Of a stretch of DNA of 64,000 nt, positions 1 through 20,981 are shown in pieces. Under the pieces are notes generated by a model. The model saw only the letters and a list, made by a program, of their open reading frames with translations, ran no database searches and was not told the DNA's origin. A program made the position numbers and the translations under genes. Source of the stretch: Mycolicibacterium senegalense (GTDB taxonomy: Bacteria > Actinomycetota > Actinomycetes > Mycobacteriales > Mycobacteriaceae); the NCBI RefSeq assembly GCF_019645875.1, contig NZ_CP081000.1:372001-436000 (forward strand). Reading direction: 5' to 3'. How positions within the stretch are numbered: the first letter of the stretch is position 1; each line of letters opens with the position of its first letter.

Positions 1-669
1 CCGGGCTGGGGCAATGACGCCCTGGCTGTGATCGCCGCCGGGCTGTGCACCCGGATCCGCACCATCCGATGCCAGGAGATCTTCGACTACTCCACCTACA
101 ACCAACCCCACGCGGTGCGAGTGCTCTGCGGCTTCGGCGGCTCGATGGACGAGACCCCGATGATGTTGCTGCCCTCGATCCCCACGATGGTCTGGGGCGG
201 AAACGTCCGGCTGATCGGCCGGGGGTTGGGCCTGGAGATCGACGACATCACCGAGACCGTGGAGCGGCTGCCGCTGACAGAGTCCGTCGACAACGTCCTC
301 GGCCACTTCGAGTCCGGTACCCAGGGCGCGTTCCGGGTTCAGGTCATCGGATGGGCCGACGGCGTCGAGCGCGTCGTCATCGAGCACATCACCCGCATCG
401 ACCCGGCCTGTGCGCCCGAGTGGCCACAGCCCGACGAGGGCGTCGGCGACCACCGCGTGATCATCGACGGTGACCCGCAGCTGAGCATCGTGGTCCGGGC
501 CGACGTGCCGGGCGGCACTCGCGCCGACGGCGGCAACACCACTGCGGCCAACCGGCTCTTGGGCGCGATCGACTGGCTGGCGACCCAGAAACCCGGCATC
601 TACGACGGGCTCGACGTGCCGTTGCACCCGCCGCTGCCACCTGAGGTCGAGGCCACCCGCTGGATCTGA
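1..669 (+). CDS. Dihydrodipicolinate-reductase-like NAD(P)-dependent dehydrogenase, C-terminal part
   Basis: The reading frame is open to the left edge of the window, so the N-terminus and the Rossmann nucleotide-binding domain lie outside; 222 codons are visible. The first visible residues, PGWGNDALA, match the 'NPG-F-D-L' helix that follows the Rossmann fold in DapB-like and 2,4-diaminopentanoate dehydrogenase-like proteins, and the rest reads as the mixed alpha/beta second domain of that family. Many mycobacterial members are annotated only as dihydrodipicolinate reductase N-terminal domain proteins and are not the true lysine-pathway DapB. The gene converges on the large pks gene and is separated from it by a strong hairpin. 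The substrate cannot be told from the sequence. Confidence 0.65.
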   Translation, partial: PGWGNDALAVIAAGLCTRIRTIRCQEIFDYSTYNQPHAVRVLCGFGGSMDETPMMLLPSIPTMVWGGNVRLIGRGLGLEIDDITETVERLPLTESVDNVLGHFESGTQGAFRVQVIGWADGVERVVIEHITRIDPACAPEWPQPDEGVGDHRVIIDGDPQLSIVVRADVPGGTRADGGNTTAANRLLGAIDWLATQKPGIYDGLDVPLHPPLPPEVEATRWI

Positions 670-690
670 GCACAACTCTTCTCTGCCGAA

Positions 691-740
691 CAGACGCAAA
701 TGTCCCCGCACGCGCGGCGTGTCGGGGACATTTACGTCTG
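691..740. terminator. Long bidirectional hairpin between convergent genes
   Basis: The arms CAGACGCAAATGTCCCCG (691-708) and CGGGGACATTTACGTCTG (723-740) pair over 18 bp with one mismatch. The loop itself folds further (CACGC-GCG-GCGTG, 709-721). It lies between the stop of the upstream gene and the stop of pks, so it can end transcription from both sides. There is no clear U-tract, as is usual for mycobacterial terminators. Confidence 0.7.
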
Positions 741-750
741 CTCGCGGGTT

Positions 751-11793
<11,043 letters not shown>

Positions 11794-12023
11794 GCCGTTG
11801 TCCTCCTTGCATCGGCGGTCACACGGTGACTACGCGGGACATTTATCGCACGCGAAAATTGTCCGCCCCCCGACGGCATTACGCACTATTGCAGATGAAC
11901 CTGTGACGTGTGGACCTAGGTTCTGCTGTCAGCCGGGGTAGGCGGTTGCCGGGGAGCCCGGGGTATGTTGGGCAACCACCGGGGTGATCACGGCCACTGC
12001 GGCCAAACTGGGAGGGCGACGCT
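11794..12023. promoter_or_regulatory. Divergent promoter region of the TPP locus
   Basis: This 230-bp non-coding stretch separates the start of pks (minus) from that of papA3 (plus), so it must hold promoters for both arms. It contains the pks ribosome site (AAGGAGG on the minus strand near 11802-11808) and a GGAGGG before the papA3 TTG. It is locally more AT-rich around 11840-11900. I could not assign a -10/-35 pair or an operator with confidence. Confidence 0.5.
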
Positions 12024-13445
12024 TTGCGCATCGGCAAGATAACTGTTGGGGCACTTGAGGAATGGACGCTGAGTCCGGGCTCGGTAACTTCCTGGCATCC
12101 GACGGCGGCGGCTCAGGAAACTGCGAAACGAGCTCCGCTGAGCGCGGTTCCAGTTAGCTACATGCAGAGCCAACATCTTAAGAATTACTGCGACAGAACC
12201 GCTGCGGGCCTGAACTTTTCGCGGCAGATCATCGCCAGTTGTGAAGTTCCCGGGCAGTGTGATATCGCGGCCATGGACCACGCCGTCAACTCATACCTGC
12301 GTCGGCACGACACATTTCGAAGTTGGTTCGAGCAGACCGACGACGGCAAATTTGTTAGGCATGCGATCGAAGACCCCGCGGACATCGAGTTCATGCCGGT
12401 CGATCAGGGTCACATGACCGTCGACGAAATACGCGACCACGTTGTGGGGATACCGAATCCTCTGGAATGGGGCTGCTTCACTTTCGGCATTATTCAGAAC
12501 GAGAATCATTTCACGTTCTTCGCCGCCATGGATCACGTGCACGGGGACGCCACCTTGATCGGCACGACGATGATGGAAGCCAATGGCATGTATTCGGCGA
12601 TGAGTGGAAGCGGCCATGCCCTCGAGCTACCGGAAGCGGGAAGCTTCGACGATTTCTGTGTCCGCGAACGCGAATACACATCGGCGCTGACCCTCGACTC
12701 GCCGGGCGTGCGGGCATGGATCGAGTTCGCCGAGAACAACCGCGACGGTTTTCCGGAATTCCCCCTGCCGCTGGGCAATCCGGACAAATCGTTGAGCAGT
12801 GCCTGGAGTTCCCAGGTGTTGATGGACAACGCGCAAACGGAGCGCTTCGATGCGGCCTGCGCGGCCGCCGGTGCCCGCTTCGTCGGCGGTCTGTTCGCCT
12901 GCCTGGGCCTGGTCGAGCACGAGTTCACGGGCGCGCTCACTTATTACGGACTCACGCCGAGAGATTCGCGTACCGCGAGCGACAATTTCATGACGCAAGG
13001 GTGGTTCACCGGCCTGATCCCCATTGTCGTGCCGGTCGCGGCAACCTCTTTCAGCGACGCTGCCGGCGCGGCCCAGGCGTCGTTCGATTCGGGCCTGGAC
13101 ATGGCGAGGGTGCCCTACTACCGCGTGTTGGAGTTGGCACCGTGGTTGAACTGGCCACAGCCGAACTTCCCGGTTTCGAATTTCCTGCACGGCGGCGCGG
13201 CCCCGCTCAACGCTATCCTCGCCGCAGGCGATCTCGGCCTCGCGAACAACATCGGGATGTACCCCGACAATCGGTTCTCATACCAATTGACGATCTACAT
13301 CTTCAGGTACGGCGAGGGCACGGTCATGGCGATCATGCATCCGGATAACGCCGTTGCCAAGAAATCGGTCACGCGGTACATGGACGCGATGAGGTCGGTG
13401 TCGTCTCGGGTTGCTGACAGCGGGCACTGGGGGCGCGTCGCGTAG
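12024..13445 (+). CDS. papA3: Polyketide-associated acyltransferase PapA3 (trehalose acylation)
   Basis: A 473-residue condensation-domain acyltransferase. It opens with the MRIGKITVGALEEW block typical of the mycobacterial PapA1/A2/A3 family. The catalytic HxxxD motif is HVHGD, with His171 and Asp175; Ala rather than Gly follows the Asp. In TPP synthesis PapA3 transfers long acyl chains to trehalose to form the diacyltrehalose intermediate, acting on the cytoplasmic side. The start is a TTG preceded by GGGAGGG; the next in-frame ATG (Met47 of this frame) would remove the conserved N-terminal block. It is the first gene of the plus-strand arm, 51 bp before mmpL10. A PapA of another acyltrehalose pathway is the alternative, but the flanking genes favour TPP. 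Confidence 0.85.
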   Translation: MRIGKITVGALEEWTLSPGSVTSWHPTAAAQETAKRAPLSAVPVSYMQSQHLKNYCDRTAAGLNFSRQIIASCEVPGQCDIAAMDHAVNSYLRRHDTFRSWFEQTDDGKFVRHAIEDPADIEFMPVDQGHMTVDEIRDHVVGIPNPLEWGCFTFGIIQNENHFTFFAAMDHVHGDATLIGTTMMEANGMYSAMSGSGHALELPEAGSFDDFCVREREYTSALTLDSPGVRAWIEFAENNRDGFPEFPLPLGNPDKSLSSAWSSQVLMDNAQTERFDAACAAAGARFVGGLFACLGLVEHEFTGALTYYGLTPRDSRTASDNFMTQGWFTGLIPIVVPVAATSFSDAAGAAQASFDSGLDMARVPYYRVLELAPWLNWPQPNFPVSNFLHGGAAPLNAILAAGDLGLANNIGMYPDNRFSYQLTIYIFRYGEGTVMAIMHPDNAVAKKSVTRYMDAMRSVSSRVADSGHWGRVA

Positions 13446-13496
13446 CGGCGAGCAAATCGATGGAATGCGCAACGTGGGCGCGAGGGTGAGGACGAG

Positions 13497-16475
13497 ATGC
13501 GACGGCTAGCCGATTTCGTGGTGCGGTGGCCCTGGGCTGTGATCGGGGTCTGGGCCGCACTGCTGGTGGCGCTTCCGCTGGCATGCCCGTCGCTGAGTGA
13601 CATGGCGCAGAAGCATCCGCTCGCCATCCTGCCCAGCGACGCGCCGTCGAGTATCACCGCGAAAAAGATGACCGAGGCGTTCCACGAATCGGGGAACAAC
13701 GACCTGCTGTTGGTGGCCCTGATCAATGAGAACGGGCTCGGGCCTGCTGACGAGGCGACCTATCGCAAGTTGGTGGACGCGCTGCGCGACGACGTCACAG
13801 ACGTCGAAAGTGTTCAGGATTTCGTCGCCACCCCACAACTGCGGCAGTTCCTGACCAGCAAGGACAAAACCACCTGGGTCCTTCCGGTGGGTCTGGTCGG
13901 TGAGTTGGGCACACCGCGGGCCATCGACTCCTTCAACCGGGTTTCCGAGATCGTCAAGATCAGTACGGCCGGCAGCCCGCTACAGGTGCACCTCACCGGG
14001 CCTGCGGCCACCGCCGCCGACCTCACCGTCGCGGGGGAGAAGGATCGGCTCCCGATCGAGATCGCCATCGCGGTCCTGGTTCTGGCCGTATTGCTGGTGG
14101 TCTATCGAAGTCCCGTCACGATGCTGTTGCCACTGGTGACCATCGGGTCGTCTCTGCTGATCGCCCAAGCGCTGGTGGCGGGGTTCTCCGAGTTGACCGG
14201 TGCCGGCGTCTCGAATCAGTCGGTCGTGTTCTTGAGTGCGATCATGGCCGGCGCCGGCACGGATTATGCGGTGTTCCTGATCAGCCGATATCACGACTAT
14301 CTGCGTTCGGGGGACGACTTCGACCAGGCGGTTCGCGCGGCGATGTTGTCGATCGGGAAGGTGATCACGGCGTCGGCGGCGACGGTCGGAGTCACCTTCC
14401 TGCTGTTGAGCTTCACCAAGATGGGTGTGTTCAAGACGGTCGGAACCGCGGCGGCAATCGGTATCGCGGTCGCCTATCTCGCCGGTCTGACTTTGCTGCC
14501 GGCCATCCTGGTGCTGGTCGGCCCGCGCGGATGGGTGAAGCCGCGACGTGAGCTGACCTCCCGATTCTGGCGACGTTCGGGAATCCGCATCGTGCGTCGT
14601 CCGGTGCCGCACCTCGTTGCGAGTCTGCTGATACTCGCCTTGCTGGCCGGGGCCGCGATCTTTGCCCAGTACAACTACGACGACCGCAAGGTCGTGGAAG
14701 CGTCGGCACCGAGCTCGGTCGGATACGCCGCGGTCGAACGTCATTTCCCGATCAGTCAGTCGATTCCCGAGTACATCCTGATCCAGTCGCCGCACGACCT
14801 GCGCACGCCCAGGGGCATGGCCGATCTCGAGCAGATGGCGTCGCGTGTCGCTCAGCTACCCGACGTCGGCCTGGTCAGCGGCATCTCCCGGCCACTGGGG
14901 GAGGTACCCGCGGAATTTCGGGCGACGTTCCAGGCCGGCATCGTCGGCACCCGGCTGGCAGACGGTTCCCAGCAGATCGATCAGCGCTCCGGCGACCTCA
15001 ATCGTCTGGCCGCCGGGGCCAATACGCTGGCCGGCAGTCTTGCGCAGGTGCGGACTCAGATCAACCAGATCGCACCCAGTCTGCAGAGTGTGGTCGACAC
15101 GTTCTCCTCGGTGCGCACCGAATACGGCGGCGACAAACTGGTGAAGGACGTCGAAACCGCGGCCAAGCTGGTACAGAGCATCAACACGCTCTCGAACGCG
15201 ATGGGTTACAACCTGTCCGCGGTCAAGAACATCTTCGGTTGGATCGAGCCGGTTCTGGCGGCGCTGCAGAACAACGCCGTCTGCGACAACAACCCGTCCT
15301 GCGCCGAGACCCGTATCCAGTTTCAGCGCCTGGTCGACGAGAACAACGCCGGCAGCCTCAGCGAGATCAACGATCTCGCCCATCAGCTCAACGGTGCCGG
15401 TGACGACAAGCAGACGCTCAACTCCACGGTCACCAAGTTGAACAAGGCTCTGGCCAGTGTGAACAAGGCGGTCAGCGCCATGGGGCTGAACAAGCCCGGC
15501 GGTCCGCAGTCTGGTTTGAAGGATCTGCAGTCCGGCGCCAACCGCCTGGCTGGCGGAAGCCGCGAAGTAGCCGGGGGCGTGGACGAACTCGTCAAGCAGG
15601 TCAAGGTCATCTCTGCCGGATTGGACCAGGCCTCCTCATTCCTGCTGACGATGCGTAACGAAGCCACAGATCCGTCCCAGGCGGGGTTCAACATTCCGCC
15701 CGAGGTGCTGAACATGCCGGAGTTCAAGAAGGCGTCGGCGGCGTACGTCTCGCCGGACGGTCGGACGGTGCGGTATCTGGTCCAGACCAAGCTGAACCCG
15801 TTCAGTTCGGAGGCGATGGATCAGGTCAATCAGATCCAGGACATCGCCCGGGGCGCCCAGCCGAACACCACGCTTGCTGACGCGTCGATCTCGATGGGTG
15901 GTTTCCCTGCCGCACTTCGGGACACGCGTGACTACTACCAGCAGGACATCAAGTTCATCATGATCGCGACTCTCGTCGTCGTCCTGCTGATCCTGATGTT
16001 GCTGTTGCGTTCCATCATCGCGCCCCTCTACCTCGTCGGGTCGGTGGTGGTCTCGTACTTCGCGGCGTTGGGTATCAGTGTCCTGGTCTTCCAGAACCTG
16101 CTCGGCCAGCAATTGCATTGGAGCGTGCCGCCACTGGCGTTCGTGGTGCTCATCGCGGTCGGGGCCGACTACAACATGTTGTTGGTATCGCGATTGCGGG
16201 ACGAGTCTCCGCACAGCACGCGCTACGGCGTCATCCGCACCTTGAGTTCGACCGGAGGCGTGATCACCGCGGCCGGCCTGATCTTCGCGGCCTCGGTGGC
16301 CGGCCTGATGTTCTCTTCGATCGGCATAGTGGTGCAAGGCGGCTTCATGATCGGGGTCGGAATCCTGCTGGACACGTTCGTGGTGCGCACCATCACGGTG
16401 CCCGCCATCGCTGCGCTGGTCGGCAAGGCGAACTGGTGGCCGTCGCGCGCCACCGGGAGGAGGCTGCGTACGTGA
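13497..16475 (+). CDS. mmpL10: MmpL10-type RND lipid transporter
   Basis: A 992-residue inner-membrane RND transporter. It has one N-terminal helix, a large extracytoplasmic domain (about residues 40-180), a first helix bundle with the Asp-Tyr pair in [10 protein letters not shown], a second long extracytoplasmic domain (about 390-810, with helical heptad-like stretches and Cys pairs), and a second bundle with [10 protein letters not shown]. The duplicated Asp-Tyr pairs are the proton-relay residues known in MmpL3. Its place between papA3 and the PE acyltransferase matches MmpL10, which exports the diacyltrehalose precursor of TPP to the periplasm. GAGGGTGAGGACGAG precedes the ATG. No MmpS partner is encoded nearby. 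Confidence 0.87.
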   Translation: MRRLADFVVRWPWAVIGVWAALLVALPLACPSLSDMAQKHPLAILPSDAPSSITAKKMTEAFHESGNNDLLLVALINENGLGPADEATYRKLVDALRDDVTDVESVQDFVATPQLRQFLTSKDKTTWVLPVGLVGELGTPRAIDSFNRVSEIVKISTAGSPLQVHLTGPAATAADLTVAGEKDRLPIEIAIAVLVLAVLLVVYRSPVTMLLPLVTIGSSLLIAQALVAGFSELTGAGVSNQSVVFLSAIMAGAGTDYAVFLISRYHDYLRSGDDFDQAVRAAMLSIGKVITASAATVGVTFLLLSFTKMGVFKTVGTAAAIGIAVAYLAGLTLLPAILVLVGPRGWVKPRRELTSRFWRRSGIRIVRRPVPHLVASLLILALLAGAAIFAQYNYDDRKVVEASAPSSVGYAAVERHFPISQSIPEYILIQSPHDLRTPRGMADLEQMASRVAQLPDVGLVSGISRPLGEVPAEFRATFQAGIVGTRLADGSQQIDQRSGDLNRLAAGANTLAGSLAQVRTQINQIAPSLQSVVDTFSSVRTEYGGDKLVKDVETAAKLVQSINTLSNAMGYNLSAVKNIFGWIEPVLAALQNNAVCDNNPSCAETRIQFQRLVDENNAGSLSEINDLAHQLNGAGDDKQTLNSTVTKLNKALASVNKAVSAMGLNKPGGPQSGLKDLQSGANRLAGGSREVAGGVDELVKQVKVISAGLDQASSFLLTMRNEATDPSQAGFNIPPEVLNMPEFKKASAAYVSPDGRTVRYLVQTKLNPFSSEAMDQVNQIQDIARGAQPNTTLADASISMGGFPAALRDTRDYYQQDIKFIMIATLVVVLLILMLLLRSIIAPLYLVGSVVVSYFAALGISVLVFQNLLGQQLHWSVPPLAFVVLIAVGADYNMLLVSRLRDESPHSTRYGVIRTLSSTGGVITAAGLIFAASVAGLMFSSIGIVVQGGFMIGVGILLDTFVVRTITVPAIAALVGKANWWPSRATGRRLRT

Positions 16476-16570
16476 GGAGCAAATTGGATCCTGCGCACGT
16501 GAGCACGGGTGAGCGCGCACGCGGGTTGTGTGTGAAACTACGAAACGAAGCGGGGCGATCGGGAGTGGAG

Positions 16571-17704
16571 ATGAAGAAACTCCTTGCGGGGCTTGCATTG
16601 GTGATGACCACCAGCGTCACCGGATCCTTCGGCGTCCTGGGCAATGCGTGGGCCGATGACACTCCGCCGCCTACGCCGCCACCGGGCGGCCCGGCCGCAC
16701 CGACGCCGTCGAACCCGGGTACCGCGTACGCGTTGGGCGGCGCGCATGTCCTCGGGATCCCGTACGACGAGTACATCCGGATGACGGGTGAGCACTGGTT
16801 CCCCGGGATGAAGCGGACGAAGGTCGACTACCCGGCGGGTCAGGTTCAGGGTCACACCCTGGAGCGGTTCTTCCCCGGTATCGGTGCGCTCGGAGAGCGG
16901 TTCTATCCGGGAATCGGTCTGGATGGCCCCAGTATCGGTGAGTCCGTCGATGAGGGCGAGGGCAACCTCGATGCGGCAATCCGCAACGGCGGCAAGGGAA
17001 CAGCGATGGGGCTGTCCGAGGGCGCGCTGGTGCTCAACGCGGTGAAGGCGCGCCTGGCCAATGACCCGACCGCTCCGCCGCCAGACCAGCTGAGCTTCGC
17101 GACATTCGGCGACCCGATCGCCAAACATCCCTTCGGTGAGAGCTTCCTGACCCAGAACTTTCCCGTCGGCAGCGTCGTGCCGTTCATGGACTACCGCATC
17201 CCGGCCCCGGTGGAGAGCCAGTACCACACCGACCAGTTCATCTCCGCCTATGACAGCATCGCCGACTGGCCGGACCGGCCCGACAACTGGATGAGCGTCA
17301 TCAACGCGATCGCCGGGTTGGCCACCGGTCACACCGCGATCGCGTTCACCAATCCGAGCAACGTCCCAGCGCAGAACATCAGGACGACGGTCAACTCCAA
17401 GGGTGCGACGACGACGACGTACCTGGTGCCCGAGGAGCACCTCCCGCTGGTACTGCCCTTCAAGTACCTCGGCTATGACCAGCACACGCTCAACGAGCTG
17501 GATCGGGTGCTGCTGCCCATGGTGGACGCCGGTTATTCACGAAACGACGATCCGGCGACCGCTCCGATCACGGTGGACCCGGTGCACGGGTTCGACCCCG
17601 CGGAAGTCACCGCACCTGCCAATGAGGCGACCTTCGGCGGCGGCACCGACCCGATGTCGGAGCTGGCCAACGCTGCGTTGTCTGTGCTGAACCCGCACGG
17701 CTGA
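16571..17704 (+). CDS. Secreted PE-PPE-domain acyltransferase of TPP synthesis
   Basis: A 377-residue protein with a Sec signal peptide (MKKLLAG..., likely cleaved after AWA near residue 28), a Pro-rich spacer, and a PE-PPE (PF08237-type) alpha/beta-hydrolase domain with the nucleophile elbow GLSEG (Ser149). In the characterised TPP locus the gene in this position is called 'PE' and transfers polyphleoyl chains onto diacyltrehalose outside the cytoplasm. There is no PE or PPE N-terminal domain here, so export would be by Sec, not type VII secretion. The frame continues far upstream into mmpL10 without a stop; the ATG at 16571 was chosen because GGGAG precedes it and the signal peptide starts there. 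An in-frame GTG lies two codons upstream. Confidence 0.8.
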   Translation: MKKLLAGLALVMTTSVTGSFGVLGNAWADDTPPPTPPPGGPAAPTPSNPGTAYALGGAHVLGIPYDEYIRMTGEHWFPGMKRTKVDYPAGQVQGHTLERFFPGIGALGERFYPGIGLDGPSIGESVDEGEGNLDAAIRNGGKGTAMGLSEGALVLNAVKARLANDPTAPPPDQLSFATFGDPIAKHPFGESFLTQNFPVGSVVPFMDYRIPAPVESQYHTDQFISAYDSIADWPDRPDNWMSVINAIAGLATGHTAIAFTNPSNVPAQNIRTTVNSKGATTTTYLVPEEHLPLVLPFKYLGYDQHTLNELDRVLLPMVDAGYSRNDDPATAPITVDPVHGFDPAEVTAPANEATFGGGTDPMSELANAALSVLNPHG

Positions 17705-17748
17705 CGCCGACTCCAACCGATGATTCGACGAGTAACGGACGTGATGTG

Positions 17749-19503
17749 ATGCCTAGCCCCCAGTCATCAATTCTGTCGATGCTGCACGGACGCGCCAGCC
17801 TGCGCCCGGACGACGTTGCCTTCACCTTCACCGATTACACCGCTGACCCGGCGGGCGTCGTCGAGACGCTGACGTGGTCTCAGCTCTCGCGCCGGACGAT
17901 GAACGTGGCACGGGAGATCAGCCTGCACGGGTCGGTCGGGGACCGGGCGGTGATCCTGGCCCCGCAGGGCCTCGAGTACATCCTGGCGTTCCTGGGTTCG
18001 ATGCAGGCCGGGTTGGTGGCGGTTCCCCTTCCGCTTCCGCATCGCGGTTCGAGTCACGACCGTGTCAGTGCGGTCTTCGTGGATACGAAGCCTTCAGTGG
18101 TGCTGACTACGTCCGCGGTCGCCGAGGACGTCGGTGACTACGTGGATCAATCGCGGATGACCACCGCGCCGAAGATCGTTACGGTCGATTCGCTGAATTT
18201 GGACGCCGACGACGGATCAGCCGAGTTCGACAGCGGCGCAGTCGAATTCCCGACCACAGCGTATTTGCAGTACAGCTCGGGCTCGACGCGGCTGCCCACC
18301 GGGGTGATGATCTCGCACCGCAACGTCCAGGCGAACTTCGAACAGCTCATGCGGGGGTTTTTCGCGGACACGCAACTCGGGTCCATCAAGGACGCCACGA
18401 TCGTGTCGTGGTTGCCCTTCTACCACGACATGGGACTGGTGCTGGGCGTCTGCGCCCCGATCCTGAGCGGCTATCGCGCGGTGCTGACCAGTCCACTGGC
18501 GTTCCTGGAACGGCCGGCCAGGTGGATCCAGGCACTCGCCGAGAATCCCCGGACGTTTTCCGCGGCACCGAACTTCGCCTTTGATCTGGCGGCTCGCAAG
18601 ACCAAGGACGCCGATCTGGCCGGAATGGACCTCAGCAACGTCGTCGGCATCATCAACGGTGCCGAGCGCGTCGAGCACGCCACTTTGGAAAGATTTGCAG
18701 ATCGCTTCGCCCACTTCGGTTTTCGTGATCACATGCTGCGACCGTCGTACGGTCTGGCCGAGGCGACCGTGTTCGTGACGACCGGCACGTGGAGTGAGTC
18801 GTCGGAGCCCGCTGCATTCGATGCCGATGAGCTCTCCGCGGGCCGGGTGCGCCGCTGCAGCACCGGAAAGGGCTCGTCGCTGGTCAGATACGACCTGCCA
18901 CAGTCGCCTACGGTGCGCATCGTCGATGTCGAGACGAACCGGGAATGTGCCCACGACGTGGTCGGTGAGATCTGGGTGCACGGCGAGAACGTCGCCGCCG
19001 GTTACTGGAGCCGATCGCCGGAGGAGCAACAGTGCTTCGGCGCCACCCTGGTGGACCCGGCCCCGGGCATACCGGACGGGCCGTGGCTGAAAACCGGTGA
19101 CCTGGGCTTCGTCTCGGGCGGTGATCTGTTCATCGTCGGGCGCATAAAGGACCTGCTGATCATCCGCGGCCGTAACCACTACCCCGAGGACATCGAGGCG
19201 ACGGTCCAACAGATCACCGGTGGCCGGGTCGCGGCGATCGCGGTTCCGGTGAACAGCACCGAGAAGCTGGTGACCGTGATCGAACTCAAGAAGCAGGCAG
19301 AGTCTCAGGTGGAGGCGGTGCACTGGCTCAAGGAGATCAAGAGCGACGTCACCTCCGCGATCTCCAATGAGCACGGCCTGAATGTCGGGGATCTCGTTCT
19401 GGTACCTCCGGGCTCGATTCCCACGACCACGAGCGGCAAGGTCCGCCGCGCGGCCTGTGTCGAGCAGTACCGGCAGGATGAGTTCACCCGCCTGGACGCC
19501 TGA
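17749..19503 (+). CDS. fadD23: Long-chain fatty acyl-AMP ligase FadD23
   Basis: A 584-residue adenylate-forming enzyme of the FAAL class. The P-loop motif is YSSGSTRLPTGV, followed by SWLPFYHDMGLVLGVC and the adenylate motif YGLAEATVFV; the C-terminal hinge carries KTGDLGF and GRIKDLLIIRGRNHYPEDIE. The sequence closely resembles M. tuberculosis FadD23 (same SML/AVILAPQGLEYI and EFTRLDA blocks). It activates a fatty acid as acyl-AMP and hands it to the adjacent Pks as starter. The start is ambiguous: GTG (17746) and ATG (17749) are adjacent codons with only weak ribosome-site character, and ATG is used here. It ends three bases before the convergent gap-like gene. Confidence 0.87.
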   Translation: MPSPQSSILSMLHGRASLRPDDVAFTFTDYTADPAGVVETLTWSQLSRRTMNVAREISLHGSVGDRAVILAPQGLEYILAFLGSMQAGLVAVPLPLPHRGSSHDRVSAVFVDTKPSVVLTTSAVAEDVGDYVDQSRMTTAPKIVTVDSLNLDADDGSAEFDSGAVEFPTTAYLQYSSGSTRLPTGVMISHRNVQANFEQLMRGFFADTQLGSIKDATIVSWLPFYHDMGLVLGVCAPILSGYRAVLTSPLAFLERPARWIQALAENPRTFSAAPNFAFDLAARKTKDADLAGMDLSNVVGIINGAERVEHATLERFADRFAHFGFRDHMLRPSYGLAEATVFVTTGTWSESSEPAAFDADELSAGRVRRCSTGKGSSLVRYDLPQSPTVRIVDVETNRECAHDVVGEIWVHGENVAAGYWSRSPEEQQCFGATLVDPAPGIPDGPWLKTGDLGFVSGGDLFIVGRIKDLLIIRGRNHYPEDIEATVQQITGGRVAAIAVPVNSTEKLVTVIELKKQAESQVEAVHWLKEIKSDVTSAISNEHGLNVGDLVLVPPGSIPTTTSGKVRRAACVEQYRQDEFTRLDA

Positions 19504-19506
19504 GCG

Positions 19507-20169
19507 TTACAGCCCGGCGATCCCCACGGCGAGCAGCACAGCGCCGACCGTGGCGACCACGGCGGCCACCTTTTGTCGGCGTTGGGTCTGCAGCCAATCG
19601 TGTAGGGCGGCCAGGCCGGCGCGGGTGCGCTCCGGGGCCACCAGATAAGAGATCAGCGGGATTTCCACGAGACCGAACGCCACCACGTTGAACAGCAGGA
19701 GCGCCCCCACCTGGGTTGCGGCCGCGGCGCCGGAGGCGACGATGAGCGCCAGCGCGGCCAGATAGTCGACCGACGGCAGAGCGATGCCGAGCCCTGCAGC
19801 ACTCGCGGTCCACAGCGAATGACCGCCCAGCAGCTCCTTGATGCGCGTCACGATTGGCCCGGGCTGTCGGTCGGGCTTGGGACCGAACATGCGGGCGGGC
19901 CTTCCGACGGCCAGGACGGCCGCGGCCAGCAGGGCCAGTGCCCCGACTGCCAACTGGACCCTGGGCAGGGTGAAATGCGCCGACCCCAGGGCGGGCCGCA
20001 GCAGGAACAACACGATCACACCGACCGCCGTGCCCATCGCGAAACCGCCGATGAGGAACGCCAGCAGTTGCAGCAGAGGTCGTGGCCGGTTGAGCATCAC
20101 GACGGTCATCCCGATGCGGAACGGCTCCAGGCTGACGGCTGCGGCCATCACCAGAAGCGGAATCCACAT
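19507..20169 (-). CDS. GAP/Sap-family integral membrane protein (lipid export accessory)
   Basis: A 220-residue membrane protein with about six helices, beginning MWIPLLVMAAAVSLEP-RIGM, and with the RPRPLLQLLAFLIGGFAMG block typical of the GAP (glycopeptidolipid addressing protein) family. In mycobacteria Gap is required for surface delivery of glycopeptidolipids, and a Gap-like gene follows the TPP locus. By location it may help TPP export, but this is inference. An in-frame TTG four codons upstream (20181) is an alternative start. It converges on fadD23 with a three-base gap. Codon and base composition resemble the neighbours. Confidence 0.7.
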   Translation of the reverse strand: MWIPLLVMAAAVSLEPFRIGMTVVMLNRPRPLLQLLAFLIGGFAMGTAVGVIVLFLLRPALGSAHFTLPRVQLAVGALALLAAAVLAVGRPARMFGPKPDRQPGPIVTRIKELLGGHSLWTASAAGLGIALPSVDYLAALALIVASGAAAATQVGALLLFNVVAFGLVEIPLISYLVAPERTRAGLAALHDWLQTQRRQKVAAVVATVGAVLLAVGIAGL

Positions 20170-20171
20170 GA

Positions 20172-20729
<558 letters not shown>

Positions 20730-20733
20730 CCCC

Positions 20734-20751
20734 CCGCCGGCGGACCGGCGG
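20734..20751. terminator. Bidirectional hairpin
   Basis: CCGCCGG (20734-20740), loop CGGA, CCGGCGG (20745-20751): a perfect 7-bp GC stem placed exactly between the stop of the flavin reductase gene and the stop of the convergent 53-aa gene. Confidence 0.55.
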
Positions 20752-20753
20752 CG

Positions 20754-20915
20754 TCAGGGCCGCGCGGCCAGTTCGTCGCGATACTTGGCGATGCGCTGCT
20801 CTATCTCGCCGGCATCGTCCGGGCGGCCCTCTTTACGAGCCAGGTCGGCCCGGACCGACAGTTCCCGGATCGCGGTCCGGATCTCGTTGATGCTGTGAGT
20901 CTGTCCCATGCTCAT
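20754..20915 (-). CDS. Small conserved-looking charged protein, 53 aa
   Basis: A 53-residue ORF, beginning MSMGQTHSINEIR and ending IAKYRDELAARP. It is highly charged and predicted helical throughout, with no membrane segment and no cysteine. AAAGGCAG sits before the ATG and an in-frame ATG lies two codons in. It is on the same strand as the MoxR-type operon, 66 bp downstream of its last gene, and is closed by a hairpin. The combination of ribosome site, coding-like codon usage and clean ending suggests a real gene. I do not recognise the family; a small adaptor or coiled-coil protein is one possibility. Confidence 0.6.
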   Translation of the reverse strand: MSMGQTHSINEIRTAIRELSVRADLARKEGRPDDAGEIEQRIAKYRDELAARP

Positions 20916-20981
20916 AGAGCTGCCTTTCGACGCTGATTGGCTGCTTTTCTCGAGCCTACGCGTCGAACGCCGGCCGGCGGT

